Origin: JBPESN01 sp051710625
GTDB taxonomy: Bacteria; Pseudomonadota; Gammaproteobacteria; Enterobacterales; Enterobacteriaceae
DNA: 53,051 nucleotides
NCBI RefSeq assembly: GCF_051710625.1
Contig: NZ_JBPESN010000012.1
Coordinates: forward strand, 1 to 53,051
Direction of reading: 5' to 3'
Shown here: one piece after another, positions 1 to 10,044 of the stretch
Position numbering within the stretch: position 1 is the first letter of the stretch
How the letters are laid out: each line of letters opens with the position of its first letter
Translations under genes and position numbers: made by a program
Notes under the pieces: generated by a model
The model's database searches: none
What the model saw: the letters and a program-made list of their open reading frames with translations, nothing else
Told to the model about the DNA's origin: nothing

Positions 1-388
1 GAACTGGCGGTTGAGATGGTTCGGTATTTCAACGTGTTCATTGCCGCCGCGTTTGTATTTGTGAGCCGCTAGCTGGCAGCTGGCGATACCCAGCTCTTTC
101 ATGAGCCTGCCTGCGAGCTAGCGCCCCATCCGGAAGCCTCTCTGGGTTGCCCATGGTGGCGATACTTCTCGCGCCAGCGGCACCATGGCTGATACTGTGC
201 AGTTCATGAACCTGACTGCGCAATACCGTTCGCCTGCCGTCTGGCCTTGTCAGGACGACTTTTCCAGTATTTGTAACTGCTGCGATGAACCCTGAACACG
301 TGGCAGAGTGTGGCTACAGGATAACGCGCTCTGAGTTTCCCGATTAACGAGAACTGTTCAGGGAGTCTGACATCAAGAGCGCTGTAGC
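1..388 (-). pseudogene. IS3-family orfB transposase fragment (copy 1)
   Basis: This is the N-terminal part of the orfB transposase, recognised by VHELHSISHGAAGARSIAT and KYKRGGNEHVEIPNH, which also occur in the other copies. The catalytic DDE domain lies outside the window. A frame change occurs near 150, between SIATMG and RGFRMGRW-type sequence. The fragment cannot encode an active enzyme as read. Confidence 0.75.
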
Positions 389-646
389 CTTTTTTAATAT
401 TTCGTTTTCCATTTTAATGCGTTGTACCTTCTTCTTGAGCTCACGCATTTCGATTTGTTCCGGGGTTATGGGAGAGGCTTTTGGCGTTTTCCTCTCTCGC
501 TCATCACGCAGTTGTTTTATCTATTTTGTCATCGTAGAAAGGCCGACGTCCATGGCTTTTGCTGCTGGCGCGGCGGTGTAATTTTGGTCGACAACCAGTT
601 GAGCGGATTCGCGTTTGAATTCAGGACTAAAATTTTTTCTTTTCAT
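344..646 (-). pseudogene. IS3-family orfA (copy 1), interrupted by a stop
   Basis: This is the helix-turn-helix orfA of the IS copy at 1-718, reading from an ATG at 646 (MKRKN-type start) to a stop at 344. It is nearly identical to orfA at 22367-22669 and ends in the same SDSLNSSR. An in-frame TAG replaces the Trp of the TKWVKQLRDE segment, so no full OrfA can be made. In intact elements OrfA binds the terminal repeats and fuses to OrfB by programmed -1 frameshifting at A6G. Confidence 0.8.
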
Positions 647-719
647 TGGTGCACCCGTGTTGTTCTGAGGTGAGCATATCACCTCTGTTCAGGTGGCCAA
701 ATTCAGTGGGCCACTACAT

Positions 720-779
720 TTCAGCATTATGTCTGAAGTCAATCGCCAGGTAATGCGGCTCGAGCTGGATATGGTCTAA
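720..779 (+). pseudogene. 3' end of an unidentified gene cut by the IS
   Basis: Directly after the IS end an open frame reads FSIMSEVNRQVMRLELDMV and stops with TAA at 777-779. A good rho-independent terminator follows at 818. This looks like the last ~20 codons of a real gene whose 5' part was lost at the IS. I do not recognise the protein. Confidence 0.35.
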
Positions 780-817
780 AAACGCTTTTTACGGCGAACT
801 GCCGCCGTATACTTATG

Positions 818-842
818 CCTCCGCCGCGCGGGGGTTTTTTTT
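818..842 (+). terminator. Rho-independent terminator
   Basis: A 7-bp GC-rich stem (CCTCCGC with GCGGGGG, loop CGC) is followed by eight T. It lies 39 bases after the orphan stop at 779 and probably ended the transcript of the truncated gene. Confidence 0.7.
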
Positions 843-993
843 GACTGCCGCCGCGCAGCAGTGAGGAAAATGCCGCCGCCATATTAACCCTCGCCGTCGT
901 GGTCAGGCTGAAGAGTCGGCGGGCGCGGCAAGGGATTGCGCGGCGCCAAGGGGCAAGATGCTACGTCAGGCCGTTTGATGGGCGCCGCTAATC

Positions 994-2239
994 TCAGGCC
1001 ACATGGGCGCTATTGTCGGACGCCTGTAACAGCAGCGGCGACGCTTTTTCTTCGACGCGGGTCATCAGTAGCTGATCTATCTTATAGCTGTCGATGTCCA
1101 CCACTTTAAATTTGTAGCCAGCGTAGCGCACAAAGTCGGTACGTCTAGGGATTTTGCGCAGCATAAACATCATGAAGCCGCCGATGGTCTCGTAATTGCC
1201 AAATTGTGGGAACTCATTAATGTGCAGCACCCGCATGACATCATCAATCGGGGTTCTCCCCTCAATCAGCCAGGAATTCTCGTCGCGGGCGACGATCTGT
1301 TCCTCCAGTCCCTGGCCTACCAGGTCCCCCATCAGGGTGGTCATCACATCATTCAGGGTGATGATGCCGACGACCAGAGCATATTCATTCAAGATGACCG
1401 CGAAATCCTCGCCGGCAGTTTTAAAACTCTCCAGCGCTTCGGACAGGGTCAGCGTGTCAGGTACGATGAGCGCCGAGCGGATCTGCATGCCGCTATTAAG
1501 CGGCAGGCTCTGATTGCCCAGGACGCGGTTAAGCAAGTCCTTCGAGTCGACATAGCCGACGATGTGATCAATGGTGGCGTCGCACACCAGAAATTTGGAA
1601 TAAGGATGAGTGGCTATTTTTTCTTTGATGCTATCCTCGGTTTCGCGCAAATCGAAATAAATGATATTTTCGCGCAAGGTCATCGAGGAAGGCACGGTGC
1701 GCGATTCCAGCTCAAAGGCGTTTTCGATAAGTTCATGCTCTTGTTTGCGCAATACGCGGCCAGTGCGCCGGCCTCGACCACCGCGTAAATATCGTCGGAA
1801 GTAATGTCGTCTTTGCGCACCATAGGCAGTTTCAACATTTTGAAAATAACGTTGGCCAGGCCGTTGAACAGCCAGACCAGCGGACGGAATACCAGCAGGC
1901 AGAAGCGCATTAAGTTGATGATCTTGACGGCATAAATTTCCTGTGAGATCAACGCGATGCATTTCTGGGTCAAATCGGCGAACAAAATAAACATGCTGGT
2001 TACCAGCGAGAACGGGCAAATAAAACTCAGTTGTTCCGCTAGCTCGGGGGACATAAAGTGCGCGAATACCGCGGCGAACCAGGGGGAAAGGCAGCGTGGC
2101 CGACGATGCCGCCCAAAATAGCCACGGCGTTGAGGCCGATTTGAATGACGGTAAAAAAGACGCCCAGCGATATCTCTGATATCAAGAAAAAGGGGCTTAC
2201 TGTAATCAGTAGCAGAATAAGCAAAAAACTGTTTAGCAT
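994..2239 (-). pseudogene. ytfL: YtfL/PaeA-type CBS-domain membrane protein, broken
   Basis: Intact YtfL (PaeA, about 447 aa) has a DUF21 membrane domain, two CBS domains and a CorC/HlyC C-terminal domain, and has been linked to export of cadaverine and putrescine. Three reading frames carry the pieces. 2239-2039 has the N-terminal membrane segment (ISEISL, then GLNAVAILGGIVG). 2054-1680 has the remaining membrane part (LVTSMFILFADLT, PMVRKDDITSDDIYAVVEAGALA). 1750-994 has the CBS/CorC part (RKQEHELIEN, SKFLVCDATIDHIVGYVDSK, DEN-SWLIEGRTPIDD). At least two frameshifts are present, near 2050 and 1760. About 30 residues that normally sit between SEISL and FFTV are missing in frame. Its place next to msrA and tamA is the E. 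coli arrangement. Confidence 0.93.
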
Positions 2240-2378
2240 AAGTTAACCACTTCGGGCTGATAGGAAGAGTTGGCGCCCGTTAAGGGCGAATTTGCGTGCG
2301 CATATCGCCCTCAACGCCACGAACGCCGTGTCGCACGGACAGTAATAGCAGCGACTGTCGCCGGCCCGTCAATACGGT

Positions 2379-2982
2379 TTAGCACGCCGGCGGCAGGCAT
2401 ACGCCAATGCCTCCGAGGCCACAGTAGCCGTCGGGATGTTTATGTAAATATTGCTGATGCTCGTCCTCGGCATAATAAAAGGGCACCACAGCTTCCAGGG
2501 CAGTGGTGATGGGACGGCTATCGCCGGCAGCGGGCTGCCGCTGCGCGTCGTCCTGAGGAAAAAGCGCGGAGCGGTACTGGGTACGGACATCGCCACCCTG
2601 GAGCATGCCCCGTGTGGGATCATGGTTCTGCCAAAATAACCCGAGCAAGGTGTTATAGGTGATAACCCGCGGATCAAACAACCACCCTTATCGCTTCAGC
2701 ATGACCAGTCTAGCCGCTGCACACTTCGCGATAGGTCGGGTTGGGGGTATAACCGCCGATGTAGCCTGCCGCAGTACTGTACACGCCGGGCTGTTGCCAA
2801 AACAGCCGCTCCACGCCCCAGAAACAGCCCATGGCAAAAATGGCTACCGCCATTCCCGCCGGCACATGGCTCATCGAATGGTGCAGCACCGCATGCGTGG
2901 TAGCGACGGGAATTGGAGTCATGCGTCCCGGCAGCGCCTCACTTTGCGTAATGCGCGTAGTTTTGTCGAAATTGTGCGCCAC
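2379..2982 (-). pseudogene. msrA: Peptide methionine sulfoxide reductase A, broken
   Basis: MsrA reduces methionine-S-sulfoxide. The first frame (2982-2710) keeps the catalytic GCFWGVER motif and AGYIGGYTPNPTYREVCSG. A TAG then replaces the Asp codon of the SGDTGHAEA segment, and one extra base before FDPRVITY shifts the frame. The second frame (2681-2379) carries the rest, including HQQYLHKHPDGYCGLGGIG. About 20 residues are also missing between QYRSALFP and FYYAEDEHQQ. It lies head to head with tamA, as in E. coli. Nothing suggests it still works. msrC is also dead in this window. Confidence 0.95.
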
Positions 2983-3325
2983 CCTTTAATCCTCTTTAAA
3001 CAAATGCCGGCGAAATACTCGGTCAGGGGTTGTTTAACCGGCACCCTTTACCGACAATAAAGCGCATTATTACATGATGCTGTGAAGATAAATCGGTTTT
3101 TCAGTGAAAAAGCTCACCTTACACCAGAGAGGTGGGGGGTGTGACACCTGAGCATCAGGTGAGTAAGCGCCAGTTAACGCCCGGCGGCGAGACGGACACG
3201 GACGCGCAAGGTCCAGACCGGCGATTTTGCCAACAGACTGTTGAGTCTGCTAATAATAGCATCAACACTGATTCGTTGCAGATGGAGAGACTTTGCCAGA
3301 AAAGAAATACACAGAGGTCATCAGC
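2983..3325. other. Intergenic region between msrA remnant and tamA
   Basis: This 343-bp divergent spacer should carry the promoters of msrA and tamA. I see no gene in it. Frames here are short and without recognisable motifs. I could not pick a convincing -35/-10 pair. Confidence 0.5.
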
Positions 3326-5068
3326 GTGAAAACATGGCATGGCCGAAAGTCCTTATTCTTCTGCGCGCTATTGCTGATGCCGCAGGCCCACAGCGCCAAC
3401 GTCCGCCTGCTGGTGGAGGGGCTCAGCGGCGATCTGCAGCGCAACGTACGCGCGCGCCTGTCGACCATCGGCACGGACGAAGTGACCGCCGATGGGCGGT
3501 TCCAAAGCCGGGTGGATAATGCGGTGCGCGAAGGACTACGGGCGTTCGGCTACTATTCACTTACGATTGATTTTATCTTCAAGCCGGCGGTCAACGGCGG
3601 TTGTGATGTGCTTATCGCCCGCATCACGCCGGGAAAGCCGGTGAAAATCGCCGGCGTTAATGTCATCTCGCGCGGCGACGCCCTGCAGGATAGCGATTAC
3701 CGGCAGTGGCTCGCCAACGGCAAACCCGCGCCGGGCACCGTGTTGAACCACGGCGCGTACGACAGGTTCAAAAATGGCTTTTCCAGCCTGGCGCTGCGCA
3801 AGGGGTATTTCGACGCCGAATTCTGTAAAAGCCAATTGAGCGTCTCTCCGGCTCGTTACCAGGCCTACTGGGATATCGATTTTGACAGCGGTCAACGTTA
3901 TCGTTTTGGCAAGGTGCGTTTTCACGGCGCGCAAATTCGCGAGGATTATCTGCAAAACCTCGCCAAAGTGCGCGAGGGGGAGCCCTACAGCGCCGAATCG
4001 CTGGCGGAGCTCAACCGCCGGTTGGCGGCCACCAACTGGTTTAATTCGGTGGTCATTTCGCCGGATTTTGCCAGTGGCAAACAGAGTAAAACCTTGCCGC
4101 TGGACGCGGTCGTGACGCCGCGCACCCGCAACAGCATCGAGACCGGCGTCGGCTACGCTACCGACGTGGGACCGCGGGTAAAGACCACCTGGAGCAAACC
4201 CTGGCTCAATTTTCGCGGGCACAGCCTGCAGACCAACCTGAGCCTGTCGGCGCCGGAGCAATCGGCCGATGTCAGCTATAAAATCCCGCTGCTCAAAGAT
4301 CCCCTGGAGCAATATTATCTCCTGCAGGGCGGCTTTAAGCGCGAGGATCTCAACGATACCCAGGCGGATTCAACAACGTTGAATGTGGCGCGCTATTGGG
4401 ATCTGTCCAGCGGCTGGCAGCGAGCCGTCAATCTGCGCTGGAACCTGGATCACTTTACGCAGTCCAACGTCACCGATACCACCATGCTTATTTACCCCGG
4501 CGTCAGTATCAAGCGTACCCGCCAGCGCGGCGGCCTGATGCCGACCTGGGGCGATAGCCAGCGCTATTCCGTCGATGTTTCCAATACTTTGTGGGGATCG
4601 GATATCGATTTTGTCATTTTGCAGGCGCAAAACGTCTGGATCCGAACGCTGGCGGAAAAACACCGTTTTGTGGCCCGCGGCAATCTGGGCTGGATTAAAA
4701 CCAATGATTTTGAACGCGTCCCGCCGTTGCTGCGCTTTTTTGCCGGCGGCGATCGCAGTATCCGCGGCTATAAATACAAATCCCTGTCGCCGCGGGACGA
4801 TGACGGCAAACTGACCGGCGCCTCTAAACTGGCGACCGGGTCGCTGGAATATCAATATAACGTTACCAACAAATGGTGGGGTGCGGTGTTTGTCGACAGC
4901 GGTGAAGCGGTGAACGACATCAGAGAAAGCAACATCAAAACCGGCGCCGGGGCCGGCGTGCGCTGGCAGTCGCCCGTCGGCCCCATCAAATTGGACATTG
5001 CCGTTCCGGTTGCGGATGAACATGAGCACGGCGTGCAATTTTACATTGGATTGGGGCAGGAATTATGA
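3326..5068 (+). CDS. tamA: Translocation and assembly module subunit TamA
   Basis: TamA is an Omp85-family outer-membrane protein that works with TamB in export of outer-membrane proteins and, by more recent work, phospholipid transport. The product is 580 aa from a GTG at 3326, close to E. coli TamA (577 aa). A signal peptide (KSLFFCALLLMPQAHSA, cleaved before NVRL) is followed by three POTRA domains (about residues 25-265). The 16-strand barrel has the lid-loop-type GGDRSIRGYKYKS and ends in FYIGLGQEL, with no breaks. I chose the GTG because the signal peptide starts naturally there and AGAGG lies about 9 bases upstream; an in-frame TTG at 3293, also with a GGAGAG, would add 11 residues. 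The stop overlaps the tamB start by 4 bases (ATGA). Confidence 0.95.
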   Translation: MKTWHGRKSLFFCALLLMPQAHSANVRLLVEGLSGDLQRNVRARLSTIGTDEVTADGRFQSRVDNAVREGLRAFGYYSLTIDFIFKPAVNGGCDVLIARITPGKPVKIAGVNVISRGDALQDSDYRQWLANGKPAPGTVLNHGAYDRFKNGFSSLALRKGYFDAEFCKSQLSVSPARYQAYWDIDFDSGQRYRFGKVRFHGAQIREDYLQNLAKVREGEPYSAESLAELNRRLAATNWFNSVVISPDFASGKQSKTLPLDAVVTPRTRNSIETGVGYATDVGPRVKTTWSKPWLNFRGHSLQTNLSLSAPEQSADVSYKIPLLKDPLEQYYLLQGGFKREDLNDTQADSTTLNVARYWDLSSGWQRAVNLRWNLDHFTQSNVTDTTMLIYPGVSIKRTRQRGGLMPTWGDSQRYSVDVSNTLWGSDIDFVILQAQNVWIRTLAEKHRFVARGNLGWIKTNDFERVPPLLRFFAGGDRSIRGYKYKSLSPRDDDGKLTGASKLATGSLEYQYNVTNKWWGAVFVDSGEAVNDIRESNIKTGAGAGVRWQSPVGPIKLDIAVPVADEHEHGVQFYIGLGQEL

Positions 5069-8000
5069 GCCTTGTTAAGAAAATTTGCCTGGGCGTTGTG
5101 CTGCTGCTCGGCGCGCTGGCCTATCTCATCGGCACCACTAACGGCCTGCACCTGTTGCTGACCGGCGCGGCCCGCTGGGTGCCGGGGTTGGAAATGGCCT
5201 CGGTCAGCGGCGGCTGGCGCGATCTGACCATCAAACAACTGCGTTACCAGATGCCTGGCGTGACGTTCGGTGCCGGCGAATTCCATTTGGCGCTGGATTT
5301 GAGCTGCTTACGCCAGCGCCAATTGTGCATCAATGATCTCGCCCTGCGCGATGTGATGGTCGGCGTGAACACCGCCGAACTGGGCCCGCCGGCGTCGGCA
5401 GCGCAGGCGGCATCGGACGGCGGCCCCTTGTCCACACCTTACCCGCTTATCCAGCGCCGTCTGGCGCTGGATAATGTCCAGGTCAAGGTGGATAACACCC
5501 GCATCGCCCTTGACGAGTTTACCACCGGCTTCCAGTTTGAGGGCAACAGCCTGACGGTGACGCCGACGCGCATCGCCGGTCTTTTAGTGGCGCTGCCGAC
5601 GGCAGCGCAGTTAGTGGCGGATAAAGCGGCCGCCACCGCCGCGGAGGCGGTCAAACCTGACATGCGCCGCACCCCGGCGCAAAAACGCGCCGACGAAGAG
5701 GCGGCGCGGGCGGCGATTCGTGCCGAGCCGCCGTTGGCCGAGACGTTGCGCGCCCTGTTCGCCAAGCCGCTATTGCCGCCGCTGCCGTCGTTTACCCTGC
5801 CGTTGAATCTGACGCTGGCGAGCGTTGACGGGGAGAATTTGCACCTGACGGGCGACGCCAATCTGCTTATTACCCGTTTACGCCTGCAAGCGGCGATCCA
5901 GGATCAACACGCTGAGCTGACGCTGCTGGATATCGACTCGCCCCAGGGGTTGCTAAATGCTTCCGGCCATGCCGAGCTGAGCGGGCGCTGGCCGGTAGCG
6001 ATGACGGTCAACACGACCTTGAATAGCGCGCCGCTGAAAAGCGAAAAAATCAAACTTGCGGTGGACGGCGAGTTACGCGACGAGCTGCGCGCCGCGCTCA
6101 ATCTGTCCGGCCCGCTCTCCGCGCAACTGGCGCTGAAGACGCGACTGGCGCAGGCGGGCCTGCCGCTGACGTTAACGTTCGATAGCCAGTCTCTGCAATG
6201 GCCGTTAACCGGCACACCGCAATATCAGGCGCGAAGCGTGGCCTTACGGCTGGATGGCGAAGCGCGGGATTACCGGCTGGCGCTGAAAGCGGCGCTCAGC
6301 GGCGAGGGACTGCCGCCGGCGGATATGACTATAGACGCCAAGGGCAACACCGACGGCTTTACGCTGTCGCGCCTGCGGCTGGCGGCGTTGCAGGGCAATA
6401 CCGACCTGAGCGCGGTTGTGGATTGGCAACGCGCCATCAGCTGGCGCAGTGAGCTGGCGTTAAGCGGTATCAATACCGTTTGCCAGTGGCCGGACTGGCC
6501 GGCGCGGGTGGAGGGGAAAATCACCAGCCGCGGCAGCCTGTTCGGTGGCAACTGGCAATTACAGGTGCCTGAATTGGATTTGCACGGTCAAATTCGCCAG
6601 AACGCGTTGACCGCCAAAGGATCGCTGCGCGGTAACGCCGCCGGTCAGTGGCAGGTGCCGCAGCTTCTGCTGGCGCTGGGGCGCAACCAATTGACGGTGA
6701 AAGGCGAGCTGAACGATGCCTTCGCGCTGGACGCCGTGCTCAACGCGCCAGCGCTGAACGGTGCGCTGCCGGGCTTGGGAGGTCGGGCGGCAGGGAATAT
6801 CAAGCTGCGCGGTAATCTCCAGGCGCCGCAGTTGCTGATGGATCTCAACGCGCATGCGCTGCGCTGGGGGGAAATGAGCATTGCGCGTATCGCGTTGCAG
6901 GGGGATGTGCGCTCCAGCGACATCGTCCGGGGCGACGTGCAGTTGCGGCTGGATCGCCTGCAGCAGGGGGCGCTGTCCATCGCGCAATTGACCCTGGACG
7001 CGACCGGCGATGAAAAGCAGTATCAACTGAAGCTGGTGATGCAGGGCGAGCCGGTGGCCGGCCAACTACAGCTGAACGGAAGCTTCGACCTGCAGCGGCA
7101 ACGTTGGCAAGGTACGCTGAGCCAAAGCCGCTTTGATACGCCGGTTGGGGAGTGGCGGCTGACGCGCGCCATGACGCTGGATTACCGAGCCGCGACGCAA
7201 AATCTGGTCATGGGGCCGCACTGCTGGCAAAACCCCAATGCGCAGATCTGTGCGCCGCAGAATATTGACCTCGGCGCGTCCGGGCAGGCGAGTGTGCTGC
7301 TTAATTGCTTTGACCTGGCGATGCTGAAACCGATGCTGCCGGCAGAGACGCAGGCCAACGGCATCTTTACCGGCCGGGCCGATATGCGCTGGACCGCGGG
7401 CGGCGGTTTGCCGCAGGGTAAAGTGGCGCTGGTGGGCAGCGGCGTGAAAGTCAGCCAGACCGTGCAGGGCAAGACGCTACTGGTAGACTTTGAGACGCTG
7501 ACGCTCAATGCTGCGCTGGATAAGGGCCTGGCGCGTCTGGACTGGTTAATAAAAATTGCCGGTAACGGCCAGTTCAACGGTCAGGTGCAGGTCGCAAATC
7601 CCCAGAGCCGGCGCGGGCTGTCCGGCAACATCAATATCAATAATCTTTCGCTGGCGCTGTTGAAACCGCTGCTGTCGCGGGGCGAAAGCGTCGATGGACT
7701 GGTTAACGCCGCGCTGGGTCTCAGCGGGAATGTGCAGCGGCCACAGCTCTACGGTCAGCTGGGGCTGGAGCGCCTGGTCATCAAAGGCACTTTCATGCCT
7801 TTTGCCATGACCGACAGCCGGCTGGCGCTTTCCTTCGGCGGTACCCGCTCCGCGCTGCAGGGCCTCATCGGTACCACCCATGGTCAGGTCAACCTGACCG
7901 GCGACGCCGATTGGAGCAGGATGGAAGCCTGGCGTGCGCGCATTAACGCGCAGGGCAACCGGGTGCGTATCACCGTACCGCCGATGGTGCGGCTGGATAT

Positions 8001-8892
8001 GTCGCCGGATATCGTGTTTGAAGCCACGCCGTCGCTGTTCGCCCTCAACGGTAAGGTCGATATCCCCTGGACGCGTATCGAGGTAAAAGATATGCCGCAA
8101 AGCGCGGTCGGCGTCTCCAGCGATGAAGTGCTGCTGGACGACAACCTGCAGCCGGTGCCCGACAGCGCCGGCGGCGCCGCGATCCCGATTAGTTCAAACC
8201 TGCTGGTTCACGTCGGCCCGGATGTGAGCCTTGATGCTTTTGGCCTGAAAGCCAGGCTGACAGGCGATCTGAAAGTGGCGCAGGATAAACAAGGACTGGG
8301 ACTTAACGGACAAATCGATATTCCCTCCGGTCGTTTCCACGCCTACGGGCAGGATTTGATCGTTAACAAAGGACAACTGCTGTTCTCCGGCCCGGTCGAT
8401 CAGCCTTACCTGAACATCGAAGCCATCCGCAATCCTGATTCCACCGAAGATGATGTTACGGCAGGGGTCCGGATAACCGGATTGGCCGATCAGCCGAAAG
8501 TGGAAGTCTTTTCCGACCCGCTCAAATCCCAGCAGGAGGCACTGTCTTATTTGCTGCGTGGACAGGGTCTGGACGCCTCCGGCGCCGACAGCAATATGAT
8601 GACATCGATGTTAATTGGCATGGGGGTTGCGCAAAGCGGGCAAGTTGTGGGTAAAATCGGACAAGCATTCGGGGTAAGCGATCTGGCGCTGCATACTCAG
8701 GGGGTTGGCGACAGCTCCCAGGTGGTGGTCAGCGGATATATCGCGCCCGGTTTGCAGGTTAAATACGGTGTGGGTATTTTTGATTCTTTGGCGACGTTAA
8801 CGCTGCGTTATCGTTTAATGCCTAAACTTTATTTGGAAGCCGTGTCTGGTCTTAACCAGACGCTAGACTTGCTCTATCGGTTTGAGTTTTAA
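5065..8892 (+). CDS. tamB: Translocation and assembly module subunit TamB
   Basis: TamB is anchored in the inner membrane by one N-terminal segment (VVLLLGALAYLIGTT) and spans the periplasm as a long beta-taco to contact TamA. The 1275-aa product is close to the 1259 aa of E. coli. The C-terminal DUF490 domain is complete and ends TLDLLYRFEF. The frame is open throughout with strong GC3 bias, so it is surely under selection. An insert rich in Ala, Glu and Arg (about residues 185-230, AAEAVKPDMRR to RAEPPLAE) looks lineage-specific. Its ATG overlaps the tamA stop, which suggests translational coupling. Opposite-strand open frames across this gene are shadows. Confidence 0.96.
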   Translation: MSLVKKICLGVVLLLGALAYLIGTTNGLHLLLTGAARWVPGLEMASVSGGWRDLTIKQLRYQMPGVTFGAGEFHLALDLSCLRQRQLCINDLALRDVMVGVNTAELGPPASAAQAASDGGPLSTPYPLIQRRLALDNVQVKVDNTRIALDEFTTGFQFEGNSLTVTPTRIAGLLVALPTAAQLVADKAAATAAEAVKPDMRRTPAQKRADEEAARAAIRAEPPLAETLRALFAKPLLPPLPSFTLPLNLTLASVDGENLHLTGDANLLITRLRLQAAIQDQHAELTLLDIDSPQGLLNASGHAELSGRWPVAMTVNTTLNSAPLKSEKIKLAVDGELRDELRAALNLSGPLSAQLALKTRLAQAGLPLTLTFDSQSLQWPLTGTPQYQARSVALRLDGEARDYRLALKAALSGEGLPPADMTIDAKGNTDGFTLSRLRLAALQGNTDLSAVVDWQRAISWRSELALSGINTVCQWPDWPARVEGKITSRGSLFGGNWQLQVPELDLHGQIRQNALTAKGSLRGNAAGQWQVPQLLLALGRNQLTVKGELNDAFALDAVLNAPALNGALPGLGGRAAGNIKLRGNLQAPQLLMDLNAHALRWGEMSIARIALQGDVRSSDIVRGDVQLRLDRLQQGALSIAQLTLDATGDEKQYQLKLVMQGEPVAGQLQLNGSFDLQRQRWQGTLSQSRFDTPVGEWRLTRAMTLDYRAATQNLVMGPHCWQNPNAQICAPQNIDLGASGQASVLLNCFDLAMLKPMLPAETQANGIFTGRADMRWTAGGGLPQGKVALVGSGVKVSQTVQGKTLLVDFETLTLNAALDKGLARLDWLIKIAGNGQFNGQVQVANPQSRRGLSGNININNLSLALLKPLLSRGESVDGLVNAALGLSGNVQRPQLYGQLGLERLVIKGTFMPFAMTDSRLALSFGGTRSALQGLIGTTHGQVNLTGDADWSRMEAWRARINAQGNRVRITVPPMVRLDMSPDIVFEATPSLFALNGKVDIPWTRIEVKDMPQSAVGVSSDEVLLDDNLQPVPDSAGGAAIPISSNLLVHVGPDVSLDAFGLKARLTGDLKVAQDKQGLGLNGQIDIPSGRFHAYGQDLIVNKGQLLFSGPVDQPYLNIEAIRNPDSTEDDVTAGVRITGLADQPKVEVFSDPLKSQQEALSYLLRGQGLDASGADSNMMTSMLIGMGVAQSGQVVGKIGQAFGVSDLALHTQGVGDSSQVVVSGYIAPGLQVKYGVGIFDSLATLTLRYRLMPKLYLEAVSGLNQTLDLLYRFEF

Positions 8893-8894
8893 CC

Positions 8895-9259
8895 ATGCGA
8901 ATTGTTGTTTACGGTAGTCTGCGACGCAAACAGGGAAACAGTCATTGGATGACAAACGCCAAATGGCTGGGAAATTACACTATCCCAGGCTACGAACTTT
9001 ACGATCTCGGCCATTACCCGGCGGTAGTGTCGGGCAATGGCGCGGTCTATGGCGAAGTGTACCGTATAGATTCCACCACCCTGGCGGAGTTGGATGCGCT
9101 GCGCACCAAAAGCGGCGAATACAAGCGGGGGTCCTTATCGGCACGCCCTACGGCAGCGCCTGGATGTATCTGTACCAGCGTCCGGTGGACGGTCTGAGGC
9201 TGTTGCCGGGAGGAGATTGGGTCCGCCGGCATGAGAATCACTCCGACGAAGCAGGTTAA
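8895..9259 (+). pseudogene. ytfP: YtfP, gamma-glutamylcyclotransferase-like, frameshifted
   Basis: YtfP belongs to the GGCT-like (AIG2) fold, and its E. coli function is unclear. The frame from the ATG at 8895 gives MRIVVYGSLRRKQGNSHWM and continues to GEYKR. The expected C-terminal half (VLIGTPYGSAWMYLYQRPVDGL) lies in the next frame and ends at 9259. The shift occurs at or near the G5 run at 9127-9131, a typical slippage site. The start lies 2 bases after the tamB stop, as in the tamAB-ytfP operon. A single indel separates this from an intact gene, so a sequencing error is possible though less likely given the neighbours. Confidence 0.9.
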
Positions 9260-9263
9260 GGCG

Positions 9264-9295
9264 TGAAAAAAATCGCTCGGTGAGCGGTTTTTTTT
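9264..9295. terminator. Bidirectional terminator between ytfP and ppa
   Basis: A 7-bp stem (ATCGCTC with GAGCGGT) has a run of eight A on the left and eight T on the right. It can therefore stop transcription both from tamAB-ytfP on the plus strand and from ppa on the minus strand. Confidence 0.8.
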
Positions 9296-9323
9296 GGCAT
9301 CGCGATGACTTTTGGTGCCGAGA

Positions 9324-9851
9324 TTACTTTTTGGCGCGTTCAAAGGAGGCGATAATTTCGGCTTTGGCCGCTGCGGCGTTGTCCCATCCGTCCACCTTGA
9401 CCCATTTGCCGGCTTCCAGATCTTTATAATGCTCGAAGAAGTGCGTGATTCGCGCGCGCAGCAGCGGCGGCAGATCGTCGACGTCTTTGATGTAGTCATA
9501 CTCTTTCGACGATTTGGTGTGCGGTACCGCCACCAGCTTGGCGTCTTCGCCGGACTCATCGCTCATTTTCAGCACGCCCACCGGACGGCAGCGTACTACG
9601 GAGCCTGGCTGCAACGGATAGGGTGTGGGCACCAGCACGTCTACCGGATCGCCATCCAGGGAAAGCGTGTGGTTGATATAGCCATAGTTGCAGGGATAAA
9701 ACATCGCGGTGGACATGAAGCGATCGACAAACAGGGCGCCGTTTTCCTTGTCAACTTCGTATTTAATGGGGGAAGCATTAGCCGGAATTTCGATGATCAC
9801 ATAAATATCTTCCGGCAAATCTTTGCCTGCTGGTACCTGATTCAAGCTCAT
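9324..9851 (-). CDS. ppa: Inorganic pyrophosphatase
   Basis: Ppa hydrolyses pyrophosphate in the cytoplasm and pulls biosynthetic reactions forward; it is essential in E. coli. The 175-aa frame is one residue short of E. coli Ppa (176 aa). The family signature DGDPVDVLV with its metal-binding aspartates is present. So are the active-site stretch YNH-like NYGYINHTLS and the K-rich C-terminal helix ending FERAKK. It is transcribed alone toward the bidirectional terminator at 9264-9295. No damage is seen. Confidence 0.97.
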   Translation of the reverse strand: MSLNQVPAGKDLPEDIYVIIEIPANASPIKYEVDKENGALFVDRFMSTAMFYPCNYGYINHTLSLDGDPVDVLVPTPYPLQPGSVVRCRPVGVLKMSDESGEDAKLVAVPHTKSSKEYDYIKDVDDLPPLLRARITHFFEHYKDLEAGKWVKVDGWDNAAAAKAEIIASFERAKK

Positions 9852-10044
9852 GTCGTTTTCCTCAAACTTTTCAATAGTGGCTAGGCGGCTAGGCTAACCG
9901 ATTTCCCCCCGCGGTGCGCCCGGCGCCTGCGGGGGAACTCACGCTGTTGCGCCGGTTACACCGGCGTCAACCCGGTCTGTGGCGCGGGCGCATAGGGTAA
10001 CGGCACGGCAGTCTGCGCTGCCGCGCCGACAAACTTCCCCCGGC

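Larger units (their letters stand above)
1..718 (-). mobile_element. IS3-family insertion sequence, partial (copy 1)
   Basis: The element runs right to left. Its outer end at 718 starts TGTAGTGG, the same terminus as the copies at 22295 and 39575. Inward come an orfA-type gene, an A6G slippery run (389-395) and the start of the orfB transposase, which the window edge cuts. orfA is killed by an in-frame TAG replacing a Trp codon. The innermost ~100 bases match the copy at 39575, while the rest matches the copies at 22295 and 52100, so the copy is mosaic. It truncates whatever gene ended at 779. Confidence 0.9.

Noticed and set aside
422..673. 83-codon plus-strand frame in the left IS (and the matching frame at 22340-22591, minus strand)
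   Set aside because: It is the antisense of orfA in both copies; conserved only because the IS is repeated.
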